In this document: piece after piece, positions 15,734 to 24,464 of the stretch
How the letters are laid out: each line of letters begins with the position of its first letter
Numbering within the stretch: the stretch's first letter is position 1
Assembly (NCBI GenBank): GCA_003609755.1
Contig: AP017991.1
Location: 372,001-436,000 of the forward strand
Origin: Planktothrix agardhii NIES-204
GTDB taxonomy: Bacteria; Cyanobacteriota; Cyanobacteriia; Cyanobacteriales; Microcoleaceae
Length of the DNA stretch: 64,000 nt
Reading direction: 5' to 3'
Program-made: the position numbers and the translations under genes
The notes under the pieces: generated by a model
Seen by the model: the letters and a program-made list of their open reading frames with translations, nothing else
Told to the model about the DNA's origin: nothing
The model's database searches: none

Positions 15734-18700
15734 ATGAATGCAAGATTTTTAGGTCAAACCATGTTCAGCCCAGAGGGCAATAATCTTTCTCAGGTCATCC
15801 ACAGGTTTGCTGAAATTCCCTTTGATGATTTGACTCACTTAGCGTCCCATCTAGCCCAGACGCCGATTGCTTTAATTACCTTTATGGATGTCAGCCATCA
15901 GTGGTTGAAATCCCAGGTGGGTTTAACGGAAAAAATACATCCCTACTTGAATTTCTGCGAGTTTATTATCTACTTGCAGTGTCAATTTCAGTCGTTAAGG
16001 GAGGATCAAGAAGATCCCGATCATTCTTTAACCCCAAACTCCTCTAACTCTACCTTAAAACTATCGCCAGAACCAATTATCATCCCCGATACCTGGGATG
16101 ATCAACGGTTTTCTAGCCAACCTTTAGTTAAACAGGATCATGGCATTCGGTTTTATCTGGGTATTCCTTTAATCACGACTGATAATTTAATGGTGGGGAT
16201 GCTGTCGATTATGGATTATCAGCCCCGGAAGTTATCACCGGAAACCATTAAGGCGTTACAAGCTCTCAATAATCAAATTATTAGCCAAATTAATTTACAC
16301 CGTCAACTGATTCACTCCAAAACCAAACTTAGTCAACTCGAAGATATTATTAATGAACGCAAGCAAGTCTGGGAAGTAGTTCGTCAAGAAAGAGACTTTG
16401 TTTGCGCTGTTCTCGACACAGTTAGTGCCTTAGTGATTGTCCTTGATCCCGATGGTCGAATTATTCGGTTTAATCGAACCTGTGAACAACTGACGGGATA
16501 TTCCGCCGAGGAAGTCGAAGGAAAAACCTTTGATGAGTTGGGGGTCAACCTATTACCCTTGGATTCTGGTAGTCAACCGCATTCTGGAGGGATGATGATT
16601 GAGTTTGACGAACCTCCCAAATCAGTGAAAACTCAAAATTCGGTTCCTCTAATCCCCAATCATACCCGTTTAAATGCTTGGGAAACCGAATGGGTTAAAC
16701 CTAATGGCCAACGCCATTGGATTACTTGGTCAAATACGGCTTTATTTCAGGCGAATGGCCTGATCAAATATGTGATTGCTACGGGAATTGATATTACCGA
16801 ACGCCGACAGTCCGAAGTGCGGATGGAATTGCTGGAAAGGGCGATTACTGCAAGTCCTAGCGGAATTGTGATTAGCGATTTTGCCGCCACCGATTGTCCG
16901 ATTATCTACTGTAATCCTGCCTTTGAAAAATTAACCGGCTATTCTCAGGAGGAGGTTTTAGGACGCAATTGTCGGATGCTTCAGGGTGAGGATACTGATC
17001 CAAAGGAATTAGCTCGTCTTCGGGATGCGATCGCCCAAAATACTGATTGTAGCGTTACCCTAAAAAATTATCGTAAAGATGGCAATTACTTCTGGAATGA
17101 ACTGTCGATTTCTCCGGTGCGCGATCGAGAGGGAAGTTTAACCCATTTTATCGGAATTCAAACCGATATTACCCAACGCAAACAGTCTGAGGATGCTTTG
17201 CGCGAAAGTGAGGCCCGTTATCGACTTTTGGCTGATCATGCGACGGATTTAATTTCTCGACATAGCAACGATGGCACTTATTTATATGCTTCTCCGGCCA
17301 GTCAGCAATTATTGGGATACCAACCGGAAGAATTGATCGGGAAATCGGTCTATGACTTGATTCATCCCGAGGATTTGGCAGGGACTCAAGAGAAATATTT
17401 GCTATTAAGAAATAGTCAAGATATTTATACCGTGAGTTACCGAATTCGATGTCACAATGGAGAATATATCTGGTTTGAAAGTACCTGTCATGGCTTGAGA
17501 AATCAGAACTCACAAGACATTGATGAAATTATTGCGGTTTCGCGGAATATTACGGAACGAAAACAAGCTGAAACCCTATTATTAGAGCGATCAAGGCTTT
17601 CTCAATTGGAAGCAGAAGTGGGAACAGCCCTGGGACATGGGGGGTCGATTGCCAGGATTCTAGGCCGTTGTATACAAGCGATCGCCCAGTATCCCGATGT
17701 GGCTGGGGTGGGAATTTGGACATTAAATCTTAATAGCAATCAATTAGAACTCCAAGCCAATGCCGGATTAACTGTTCATGAACATAATATTACCGAAACC
17801 GATGTTTTAACCTGTTCGATTCCCTACCCCCTACCCCTAATGAAAAGTCGGACGTTTGATTTTCCCTTGGTGGTGGAAGGGCGTCTAGTGGGGTTAATGG
17901 CTATTTGTAGCCACTCCACCCTCAATGATGAAGCTCGGGGGGTTTTGGGATGGGTGGCTAATGCTCTAGCGGTTGGGATTGATCGGGTGAAGGCGCGGGA
18001 AGAACTGCAAAGTCGTCGGGAAGGGTTATTATTTCGGTTGGCGAGTCAGATTCGGGATTCCTTAGATATTGATACGATTTTGGGGACGGCCGTGAGTGAA
18101 ATTCGGGCTTTATTGCAGGTGGATCAATGTCATTTCCTCTGGTATATGCACATTCAACCCAATCAACAACCCAGTTTCGCCGTCACCCACGAATCCCTAA
18201 ATCCCGATTTATCCAATGGTTTGCAGGATTATCCCCCAGAACAAATCCCTCTGTTAGCCGAAAAAATTCGGATGGCCCAGACGATTAAAATTGATAATCT
18301 CCACACCACAACAGCCTTAGATGAATCGACCTGTCGGTTTTTACAGGCGGCGGGGATTTTTTCCCTGTTGTTATTACCCTTGGAAACCCGATCGGGTCAA
18401 CGGGGGGCGGTAGTTTGTAATCATTATGGGGGATCTCGACCCTGGCGGGACAGTGAGGTGGAGCTTTTACGCGCGGTGGTGGATCAGTTAGCGATCGCCA
18501 TTGACCAGGCGGAATTATATGCCCAAACCCGGGCGGCGGCCTTAGCAGCCCAAACCCAAGCCTTTCATCTGAGTGAAGCCCTACAGGATTTAAAACAGAA
18601 GGAATCTCAATTAATTCAAAGTGAAAAAATGTCGAGTTTAGGACAAATGGTGGCGGGAGTTGCCCATGAAATTAATAATCCGGTTAATTTTATTTATGGG

Positions 18701-19456
18701 AATCTCACCTATGCCAAGGAATATACTCAAGATATTTTAGAATTGTTGGAATTGTATCAAGAAATTTATCCGATTGCAACTCCCGCCCTTCAAGCTAAAG
18801 CTGAAGAAATTGAATTAGAGTTTTTATCAGAAGATTTACCAAAAATTCTATCTTCAATGGAAATGGGAGCCGATCGGATTCGTCAAATTGTAGTGTCTTT
18901 GAGAAGTTTCTCGCGATTAGATGAAGCTGAAATGAAGCCTGTCAATATTCATGATGGTATTGATAGTACATTATTAATCTTACAAAATCGCTTAAAACCC
19001 AAAGGATCATCCGGTGGGATTGAGTTAATCAAGGAATATGGCAAGTTACCCAAGGTTGAATGTTATGCCGGACAGTTAAATCAAGTGTTTATGAATCTGA
19101 TTGGGAATGCAATTGATGCCTTAGATAATCAGTCCGAACCTCGAATCATTAAAATTACTACAGAGATCATTCATCCGAATTTGAAAGAACATAAGGGGAA
19201 ATTACCCCCATTAGAACAGGTTAGAATTACGATTCGAGATAACGGCCCTGGCATTGAAGATAAGGTAAAAAATAGGCTTTTTGACCCATTTTTTACCACA
19301 AAACCGGTGGGCAAAGGAACAGGTTTAGGGTTATCAATTAGTTATAAAATTGTGGTAGAACAACATCTAGGAGAAATTCTCTGTTACCGAGATCAAGATA
19401 ATTTTACCGCATTTCAAGTTTCTATTCCCATATTCCAAAAAGAGCAGAATCAGTAA
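15734..19456 (+). CDS. LOV/PAS/GAF sensor histidine kinase (putative blue-light receptor)
   Basis: 1240 residues, no transmembrane segment. Order: GAF-like (about 25-190), PAS (about 220-360), LOV-type PAS (about 362-485), PAS-PAC (about 488-612), GAF (about 625-755), GAF (about 765-930), coiled coil, HisKA with H-box VAHEINNP (His978), then the HATPase with N box NLIGNAIDAL, G1 DNGPGIED and G2 GKGTGLGLS. The LOV domain has GRNCRMLQG with Cys413, then Asn445, Asn455 and Gln476. These are the flavin-adduct Cys and FMN-contact residues, at the same spacing (32, 10, 21) as in plant phototropin LOV2. No receiver is fused; the divergent CheY-like protein is a candidate partner. It starts ATG at 15734. 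Confidence 0.93.
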   Translation: MNARFLGQTMFSPEGNNLSQVIHRFAEIPFDDLTHLASHLAQTPIALITFMDVSHQWLKSQVGLTEKIHPYLNFCEFIIYLQCQFQSLREDQEDPDHSLTPNSSNSTLKLSPEPIIIPDTWDDQRFSSQPLVKQDHGIRFYLGIPLITTDNLMVGMLSIMDYQPRKLSPETIKALQALNNQIISQINLHRQLIHSKTKLSQLEDIINERKQVWEVVRQERDFVCAVLDTVSALVIVLDPDGRIIRFNRTCEQLTGYSAEEVEGKTFDELGVNLLPLDSGSQPHSGGMMIEFDEPPKSVKTQNSVPLIPNHTRLNAWETEWVKPNGQRHWITWSNTALFQANGLIKYVIATGIDITERRQSEVRMELLERAITASPSGIVISDFAATDCPIIYCNPAFEKLTGYSQEEVLGRNCRMLQGEDTDPKELARLRDAIAQNTDCSVTLKNYRKDGNYFWNELSISPVRDREGSLTHFIGIQTDITQRKQSEDALRESEARYRLLADHATDLISRHSNDGTYLYASPASQQLLGYQPEELIGKSVYDLIHPEDLAGTQEKYLLLRNSQDIYTVSYRIRCHNGEYIWFESTCHGLRNQNSQDIDEIIAVSRNITERKQAETLLLERSRLSQLEAEVGTALGHGGSIARILGRCIQAIAQYPDVAGVGIWTLNLNSNQLELQANAGLTVHEHNITETDVLTCSIPYPLPLMKSRTFDFPLVVEGRLVGLMAICSHSTLNDEARGVLGWVANALAVGIDRVKAREELQSRREGLLFRLASQIRDSLDIDTILGTAVSEIRALLQVDQCHFLWYMHIQPNQQPSFAVTHESLNPDLSNGLQDYPPEQIPLLAEKIRMAQTIKIDNLHTTTALDESTCRFLQAAGIFSLLLLPLETRSGQRGAVVCNHYGGSRPWRDSEVELLRAVVDQLAIAIDQAELYAQTRAAALAAQTQAFHLSEALQDLKQKESQLIQSEKMSSLGQMVAGVAHEINNPVNFIYGNLTYAKEYTQDILELLELYQEIYPIATPALQAKAEEIELEFLSEDLPKILSSMEMGADRIRQIVVSLRSFSRLDEAEMKPVNIHDGIDSTLLILQNRLKPKGSSGGIELIKEYGKLPKVECYAGQLNQVFMNLIGNAIDALDNQSEPRIIKITTEIIHPNLKEHKGKLPPLEQVRITIRDNGPGIEDKVKNRLFDPFFTTKPVGKGTGLGLSISYKIVVEQHLGEILCYRDQDNFTAFQVSIPIFQKEQNQ

Positions 19457-19495
19457 TCTCCATAATGTCGGGTTGATTTATTGATTAACTTTGAT

Positions 19496-19909
19496 TTAGG
19501 GATTATTTCTCAAGGCGGCAATAATTTTTTCATTGGCTTTAGGAAAGGGAAATTGATTAATTTCATCTAAAGTGACCCAGCGAATTTCATCACATTCTAA
19601 AGGCTGGGGTTCTCCCCCCAAATAACGACAGTGATAGACATTTAAAGTTACTTTAAAATCGGTATAGGTGTGTTCAATAGTAATTAAATGATCTTCGACT
19701 TCTATTTCAATCGCTAATTCTTCTTGAATTTCCCGTTTAATACAATCTTCTAGGGTTTCTCCCGCCTCCAGTTTTCCCCCTGGAAATTCCCACAGTCCTC
19801 CCAATAAATCCTTGGCAGGTCGTTTATCAATTAAAATTTGTTTTTGATGATTCCAAATTACACCAACACCAATAATTTTATGGGCTAAGGGAGAAGATAT
19901 TTGAAGCAT
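19496..19909 (-). CDS. mutT: MutT-type Nudix hydrolase (8-oxo-dGTP diphosphatase)
   Basis: 137 residues. A perfect Nudix box spans about 45-67: G45-x5-E51-x7-R59-E60-x2-E63-E64. With WEFPGGKLEAGE and the RPAKDLLGGLWEFPGG context it matches MutT, which hydrolyses oxidised dGTP before it can be misincorporated. In many bacteria this domain is fused to MutY; here it stands alone. It converges with the LOV kinase gene. Confidence 0.88.
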   Translation of the reverse strand: MLQISSPLAHKIIGVGVIWNHQKQILIDKRPAKDLLGGLWEFPGGKLEAGETLEDCIKREIQEELAIEIEVEDHLITIEHTYTDFKVTLNVYHCRYLGGEPQPLECDEIRWVTLDEINQFPFPKANEKIIAALRNNP

Positions 19910-20075
19910 AGGAAGATAATAATTTACTTGACACTCTCAGGTCTGAAGACACTGAGTTTCCACACTCCCATCATGATCTTATGAACAATACAAAACTTTC
20001 GCAAACTCAAGATTCAGCTTGCCAAAATTTGAAACATTTTGTATTCATGGAATGGCACGGGATCAAGGAAAATAA

Positions 20076-20417
20076 CTATTCTTGAGGGGCTTTTTCAATA
20101 CCTGGGACAGATCGTTCAAATGCCATTCTCTGTTCGGCGTTGCGAAGGAAATAGCCACTAATCATCGCAGACGCTAAGAGTCGTCCTAAATGTTCACGAC
20201 TGGTTGTTACCGTAATTCCAAAATGTTCCGAGGGTAAATTGCCCAATAGTCCGATAATATTTCGTTCCATGACTTGGAAGACTTCCGAAGAATTCGGTTT
20301 CGACAGTTGGGAAACGGTATCAGGACTCATTGACTGTACATATTGCCACAAGAGGTTCCCCATTTCCCCCGTTTCTTCCTGAAAAAATTTTGAATTTCGG
20401 TTAGATCTGTCGTTCAT
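20076..20417 (-). CDS. DUF760 family protein
   Basis: 113 residues with the family signature NLPSEHFGITVTTSREHLGRLLASAMISGYFLRNAEQRM. DUF760 occurs in cyanobacteria and plastid-targeted plant proteins; its role is not established. The N-terminal FFQEETGEMGNLLWQYVQSMSPDTVSQL is typical. GGGGGAAGAAAG lies directly before the ATG, supporting the start. It is 146 bp downstream of the sigma factor gene on the same strand. Confidence 0.85.
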   Translation of the reverse strand: MNDRSNRNSKFFQEETGEMGNLLWQYVQSMSPDTVSQLSKPNSSEVFQVMERNIIGLLGNLPSEHFGITVTTSREHLGRLLASAMISGYFLRNAEQRMAFERSVPGIEKAPQE

Positions 20418-20563
20418 CTTTCTTCCCCCTTATACAAGAGTTTCAGTTGATCTCAATCTGAATCAAATGTTGATCCCTACATTCTAATTTAGCAGGATGT
20501 AGAGACGTTTTCAGAAAACATCCCTACTCTTTGAGGATGTGTTATCCCCCCTAGAACAATGAT

Positions 20564-21523
20564 TTAACTGGCCATATAGTCGTTAATATCTTGTTTCCGT
20601 TTTCGCAATTTTGTTAAGGCTTCCCTTTCAATTTGTCGAACCCGCTCTCGACTAATATTCAGCCGATCGCCAATTTTAGCCAAGGTTAAACTTTGCCCAT
20701 CTTCTAAACCAAATCGCAGGGATAATACCTGACGCTGTTGTTCGGTTAGGTCAGCCATCATTAATTCTAAATCGCTGCGTAGAGAAGATTGTAAGGCAAA
20801 ATCCTCTGGAGAAGTTCCCGTATCTTCTAAAAGATCTCCTAACTCCGTATCTTGATTATCACCCACCCGCAGATCCAGGGACAGGGGTAGACGGGCACGT
20901 TCTAAATATTCCCGAATTTGTCGCGGGGTGAGTTCTAATTCCACGGCTAATTCTGCCATGGTCGCAGCCCGTCCCAACTCTTGAGCTAACTGACGTTGGG
21001 CTTTTTTGATTTTGTTGAGTTTTTCGGTAATATGAATCGGGAGACGAATTGTGCGGCCTTTTTCGGCGATCGCTCGGGTAATCGCCTGACGAATCCACCA
21101 GTAGGCATAGGTGGAAAAACGATATCCTTTAGTGGGATCAAATTTTTCAACGCCACGCTGCATCCCAATGGTGCCTTCTTGAATTAAGTCCAGTAAGTCC
21201 ACATTTCGCTTGATATATTTTTTAGCAACGGACACCACTAAACGCAAGTTCGCCTCCACCATTTTGCGTTTCGCACTTTGGCCTCGTTCGAGTACCCGTT
21301 CTAATTCCGCTTCCGATAGTCCGGCCGCCTCCGCCCATTCTGCGGGACTAGGCGCTCGACCTAAACAGGTCGCTAGATCTTCCCACTGATTTTGAACGAG
21401 ATTCAAGTGTTGAACTTGTTTACCATAGACAATTTCTTGCTCATGGGTTAGCAAGGGAACGCGACCAATTTCTCGTAGATAAGCGCGTACAGAGTCTGTG
21501 TCTGAGGTTTTAGCAAATTTCAT
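20564..21523 (-). CDS. Group 2 RNA polymerase sigma factor (SigA/RpoD-related)
   Basis: 319 residues lacking region 1.1. Region 1.2 is [22 protein letters not shown]. Region 2 has [62 protein letters not shown], region 3 [16 protein letters not shown], and region 4 [35 protein letters not shown]. The length and missing 1.1 mark a non-essential group 2 factor (cyanobacterial SigB-SigE class); which one cannot be fixed by eye. Group 2 factors serve stress, nitrogen, carbon or circadian responses. It diverges from the Anbu protease gene. Confidence 0.93.
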   Translation of the reverse strand: MKFAKTSDTDSVRAYLREIGRVPLLTHEQEIVYGKQVQHLNLVQNQWEDLATCLGRAPSPAEWAEAAGLSEAELERVLERGQSAKRKMVEANLRLVVSVAKKYIKRNVDLLDLIQEGTIGMQRGVEKFDPTKGYRFSTYAYWWIRQAITRAIAEKGRTIRLPIHITEKLNKIKKAQRQLAQELGRAATMAELAVELELTPRQIREYLERARLPLSLDLRVGDNQDTELGDLLEDTGTSPEDFALQSSLRSDLELMMADLTEQQRQVLSLRFGLEDGQSLTLAKIGDRLNISRERVRQIEREALTKLRKRKQDINDYMAS

Positions 21524-21947
21524 GGCTCATCTCCGGCTGGATACCTTAACCTATAAAGGTTTGATACGTCAAGCCCCTACTTGAAGCACGAAAAACTAGA
21601 TCTTTCGTCATCAAGTATGGACGGTTAGCCTAGGTGTTACGACCTGGGGGTTTTTCCAATGTTTAAGCTCTATAACGCTAATTTGCCGTTACAGTCTTAA
21701 CATAACTACATTATATGTTAAGAAGTTTAACATTTCTTAAAATAACTGACTATCCCCCCCAGGGAGTGAATCTCCAAGGGCCAAACACTATATTCCTAGG
21801 AGGGTAGCCTGTAACGGTTTTTTTGATTGCATCATACAAAACAAAATCTTCATGTTCCCTTAACAGTTGATGTCGGTTGACAGTTTCTATCCCAGAAGTC
21901 TATGATCTAGTGTTTGGCAATCTGCTAATTTTGTTTCAACTGCATTT
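21524..21947. other. Divergent spacer between the sigma factor and the Anbu gene
   Basis: 424 bp with no reading frame of note. AACATAACTACATTATATGTT near 21700 is a loose inverted repeat, and a run of six C residues is followed by AGGGAGTGAATCTCC near 21761. TAGGAGGGTAGCC at about 21798 resembles a ribosome binding site but leads no frame. I see no tRNA fold. Promoters for both genes must lie here. Confidence 0.45.
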
Positions 21948-22715
21948 ATGACTTATTGTTTAGGAATTATTACGGATACGGGCTTCGTGATGGCTTCGGA
22001 CTCTCGCACAAATGCCGGGGTTGATCATATTTCTACCTATCGTAAATTATTTGATTTTTCCAAACCTGGCGATCGGGTTATTTTATTATGTACCGCCGGA
22101 AATCTTTCCGTTACCCAAGGCATTGTGAGCGAATTAGATCGGGATATTAAAAGTCAGGAAGATGTTAATTTACATAGTCTTCCCTCCATGTATGAAGTGG
22201 CTCGATATATTGGTACAAAACTCAGAAAAGTTCAAGAAATTGATGAGCATTGGCTGAAAAAAGACGGGATTGAACCCAAATGCTCTATGTTATTAAGTGG
22301 TCAAATTAAAGAACAAGAACCTTGCTTATTTTTGATTTACAGCCAAGGTAATTTTATTCATGCCACCAAAGAAACCCCTTTTTTACAAATCGGAGAAACC
22401 AAATATGGCAAACCGATTTTAGATCGTACCCTCAGTTTCCGTACCCATTTAGAAGCGGCGGCTAAATGTGCCTTACTTTCGATTGATTCTACAATGAAAT
22501 CTAATATTTCTGTGGGGCCACCGATTAATTTAGTTTTGTATGAAAAAGATAGTTTAGAAATCAAAAATTTTCTGAAACTGCGCTTAGGTGATCCCTATTT
22601 AGCCAAAATTCGTAAAGTTTGGGAAGAATGTCTTAAACAAGGATTTAATGAGATTCCTGATATTGATTGGCAACACCGAGGGAGTGATTTTTCGGAAGAT
22701 GTTTTAATTGATTAG
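21948..22715 (+). CDS. Anbu-type proteasome-like peptidase (ancestral beta subunit)
   Basis: 255 residues, beginning MTYCLGIITDTGFVMASDSRTNAG. The Thr after the initiator Met is the expected N-terminal nucleophile of Ntn hydrolases, and the following strand, SDSRTNAG and RKLFDF segments match the Anbu (BPH-like) family of proteasome homologues. Anbu forms a ring-like or open-helical assembly; its substrates are not well known. In many genomes Anbu lies beside ATP-grasp, alpha-E and transglutaminase-like genes, which are absent here. It is followed 48 bp later by a dehydrogenase gene on the same strand. Confidence 0.85.
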   Translation: MTYCLGIITDTGFVMASDSRTNAGVDHISTYRKLFDFSKPGDRVILLCTAGNLSVTQGIVSELDRDIKSQEDVNLHSLPSMYEVARYIGTKLRKVQEIDEHWLKKDGIEPKCSMLLSGQIKEQEPCLFLIYSQGNFIHATKETPFLQIGETKYGKPILDRTLSFRTHLEAAAKCALLSIDSTMKSNISVGPPINLVLYEKDSLEIKNFLKLRLGDPYLAKIRKVWEECLKQGFNEIPDIDWQHRGSDFSEDVLID

Positions 22716-22763
22716 ATTATCGTATTCTTTGAATTATAGCCCTATTATTCTATCGGAGTTAAC

Positions 22764-23618
22764 ATGAAAATTGGAGTTATTGGAACTGGGTTAATGGGAT
22801 TACCCATCGCCCTCAAAATTCTGGAAATGGGATTTAAAGTTATTGTTTATAACCGCACAACATCCAAAGTAGAACCGTTAAGAGAAGCCGGAGCAACAGT
22901 AGCGGGAACTCCCCAAGGTTTAATCACTGCTAGTGATTGTATTCTGTTAATGTTAACTAATCAAGAGGCGATTGAGTCGGTTTTATTCCGTTCAGAATTT
23001 CAATCTATTTTATCAGGAAAAACAATTATTTCTATGGGAACAATTTCCCCAACGGAGAGTAAAAATATCCAAAAAGAAATTATTAAAGCTGGGGGAAATT
23101 ATTTAGAAGCACCGGTTTTAGGGAGTATTCCTGAAGCAAAATCGGGGAAATTACAAATTATGGTCGGTTCCACGGAAGCCCAATTTAAACAGTGGTTTCA
23201 TGTCTTACAACCCCTAGGGGAACCCAAATATATTGGGGAAGTTGGTAGTGCATCGGCGTTAAAATTAGCCTTAAATCAGTTAATTGCTTCCCTGACAACC
23301 GCCTTCGCCCTGAGTTTAAATTTTGTTCAAGGTCAAGGAGTTGATATCGAACTCTTTATGGAGATTTTACGCAAGAGTGCGTTATATGCTCCTACCTTTG
23401 ATAAAAAATTACAACGGATGTTAGAAGAAAATTATCAAAATCCCAATTTTCCTACTAAACATTTATTAAAAGACACGAATTTGTTTTTACAAGAAGCGAA
23501 ATCAATGGGGTTAAATGTGAGTTCTTTAGAAGGGGTTCGAGCAATATTAGAAGCTACACAAAAACTCGGAAAACTAGATGACGATTATTCCGCCTTATTT
23601 ACCACCCTTAAACCCTGA
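22764..23618 (+). CDS. NAD(P)-dependent beta-hydroxyacid dehydrogenase family protein
   Basis: 284 residues. A Rossmann motif GVIGTGLMGLPIA opens the protein. YNRTTSK, with Arg after the second strand, suggests NADP preference. EAPVLGSIPEAKSGKLQIMVG is the substrate-loop segment and GSASALKLALNQ carries the catalytic Lys. The family includes 3-hydroxyisobutyrate dehydrogenase and glyoxylate/succinic-semialdehyde reductases; the plant-like GLYR branch is a fair guess here. A GGAG precedes the ATG by 5 bases. Possible co-transcription with Anbu is not functionally explained. Confidence 0.85.
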   Translation: MKIGVIGTGLMGLPIALKILEMGFKVIVYNRTTSKVEPLREAGATVAGTPQGLITASDCILLMLTNQEAIESVLFRSEFQSILSGKTIISMGTISPTESKNIQKEIIKAGGNYLEAPVLGSIPEAKSGKLQIMVGSTEAQFKQWFHVLQPLGEPKYIGEVGSASALKLALNQLIASLTTAFALSLNFVQGQGVDIELFMEILRKSALYAPTFDKKLQRMLEENYQNPNFPTKHLLKDTNLFLQEAKSMGLNVSSLEGVRAILEATQKLGKLDDDYSALFTTLKP

Positions 23619-23675
23619 TAAACCCGTGGGATGGGCTATGTAACTATAAGTAAGTTTAGATGATTTTTGAACTAC

Positions 23676-24314
23676 TTAGATCAACTTTCTAACCCAAGTT
23701 CTAAAAGATTTTAAGGTTGCGGTTTCCCCATCCCTTAAACTTTGACGAATATATTGGGGAATAACTTCTAAAGGGAGCCAAGGGAAATGTAAACTTTGAA
23801 TTGATTTTTGATAGGATTGAGTTGTTTTGTCTAAAACAAAAACCTCTAATTCCTGACCATTATAACGCCATAATTCGGGAATTTCAAAAGCAGCATAAAT
23901 CGTTTGTTTATCTAAAGAACTGCTAGTAATATCAATTTCTAAAACTAAATCAGGGGGAGGGTCTGATTCTAAATTAATATTCTGTTTATGTCTGACTAAG
24001 GGTTCATTTTCTAAATAATAACAAGAATCGGGTTCTGCACCTTTTAATAATTCTTCTCGTTTTAAGGTTAAAGATCCCATTTTTTTTAGGTTTAGGTTTA
24101 ATTCATCTGCTATTGCTCTCACTAAATCGTCAATAAACCGATTATTATTTTCATGTTCTCCTAATGGAGTCATAATTTCTAATACTCCTTGATCATAATA
24201 TAAACGAATGACGCGGTTATCCCCTAAATCGTCCAATAAATTAATAAATGTTTGCCAACTGACTTGATTTAAAACCGTGCGTTGTTCAGGTAAAAGTAAA
24301 GTTTTTGTAATCAT
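23676..24314 (-). CDS. Uma2 family (DUF820) putative endonuclease
   Basis: 212 residues with the restriction-endonuclease-like fold signature: GVLEIMTPLGEHE, then the acidic/aromatic LKGAEPDSCYYLEN, then PPPDLVLEIDITSSSLDKQTIYAAFEIPELWRY. The Asp of PPPD and the Glu of LEID fit a PD-(D/E)xK active site. The family is greatly expanded in cyanobacteria and its role is unsettled. A second member lies at 60124-60732. Confidence 0.85.
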   Translation of the reverse strand: MITKTLLLPEQRTVLNQVSWQTFINLLDDLGDNRVIRLYYDQGVLEIMTPLGEHENNNRFIDDLVRAIADELNLNLKKMGSLTLKREELLKGAEPDSCYYLENEPLVRHKQNINLESDPPPDLVLEIDITSSSLDKQTIYAAFEIPELWRYNGQELEVFVLDKTTQSYQKSIQSLHFPWLPLEVIPQYIRQSLRDGETATLKSFRTWVRKLI

Positions 24315-24464
24315 TGCGGGTTTACCTCCATCTATTTAGGATAACCTCAAATCAATTATGAGGCAAGGGCAGAAATTGTAAGGGGATTGAGCATCTAATG
24401 TCATCAACACCATTTTGAGCGCGGGTCTGCTAAGGATGACGGATAGAATTTAGCCTCCATTCAA

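Noticed and set aside
21755-21830. C-rich and G-rich stretch that might be a tRNA or riboswitch
   Set aside because: No cloverleaf, anticodon stem or TTC loop could be drawn, and no known riboswitch core was recognised.
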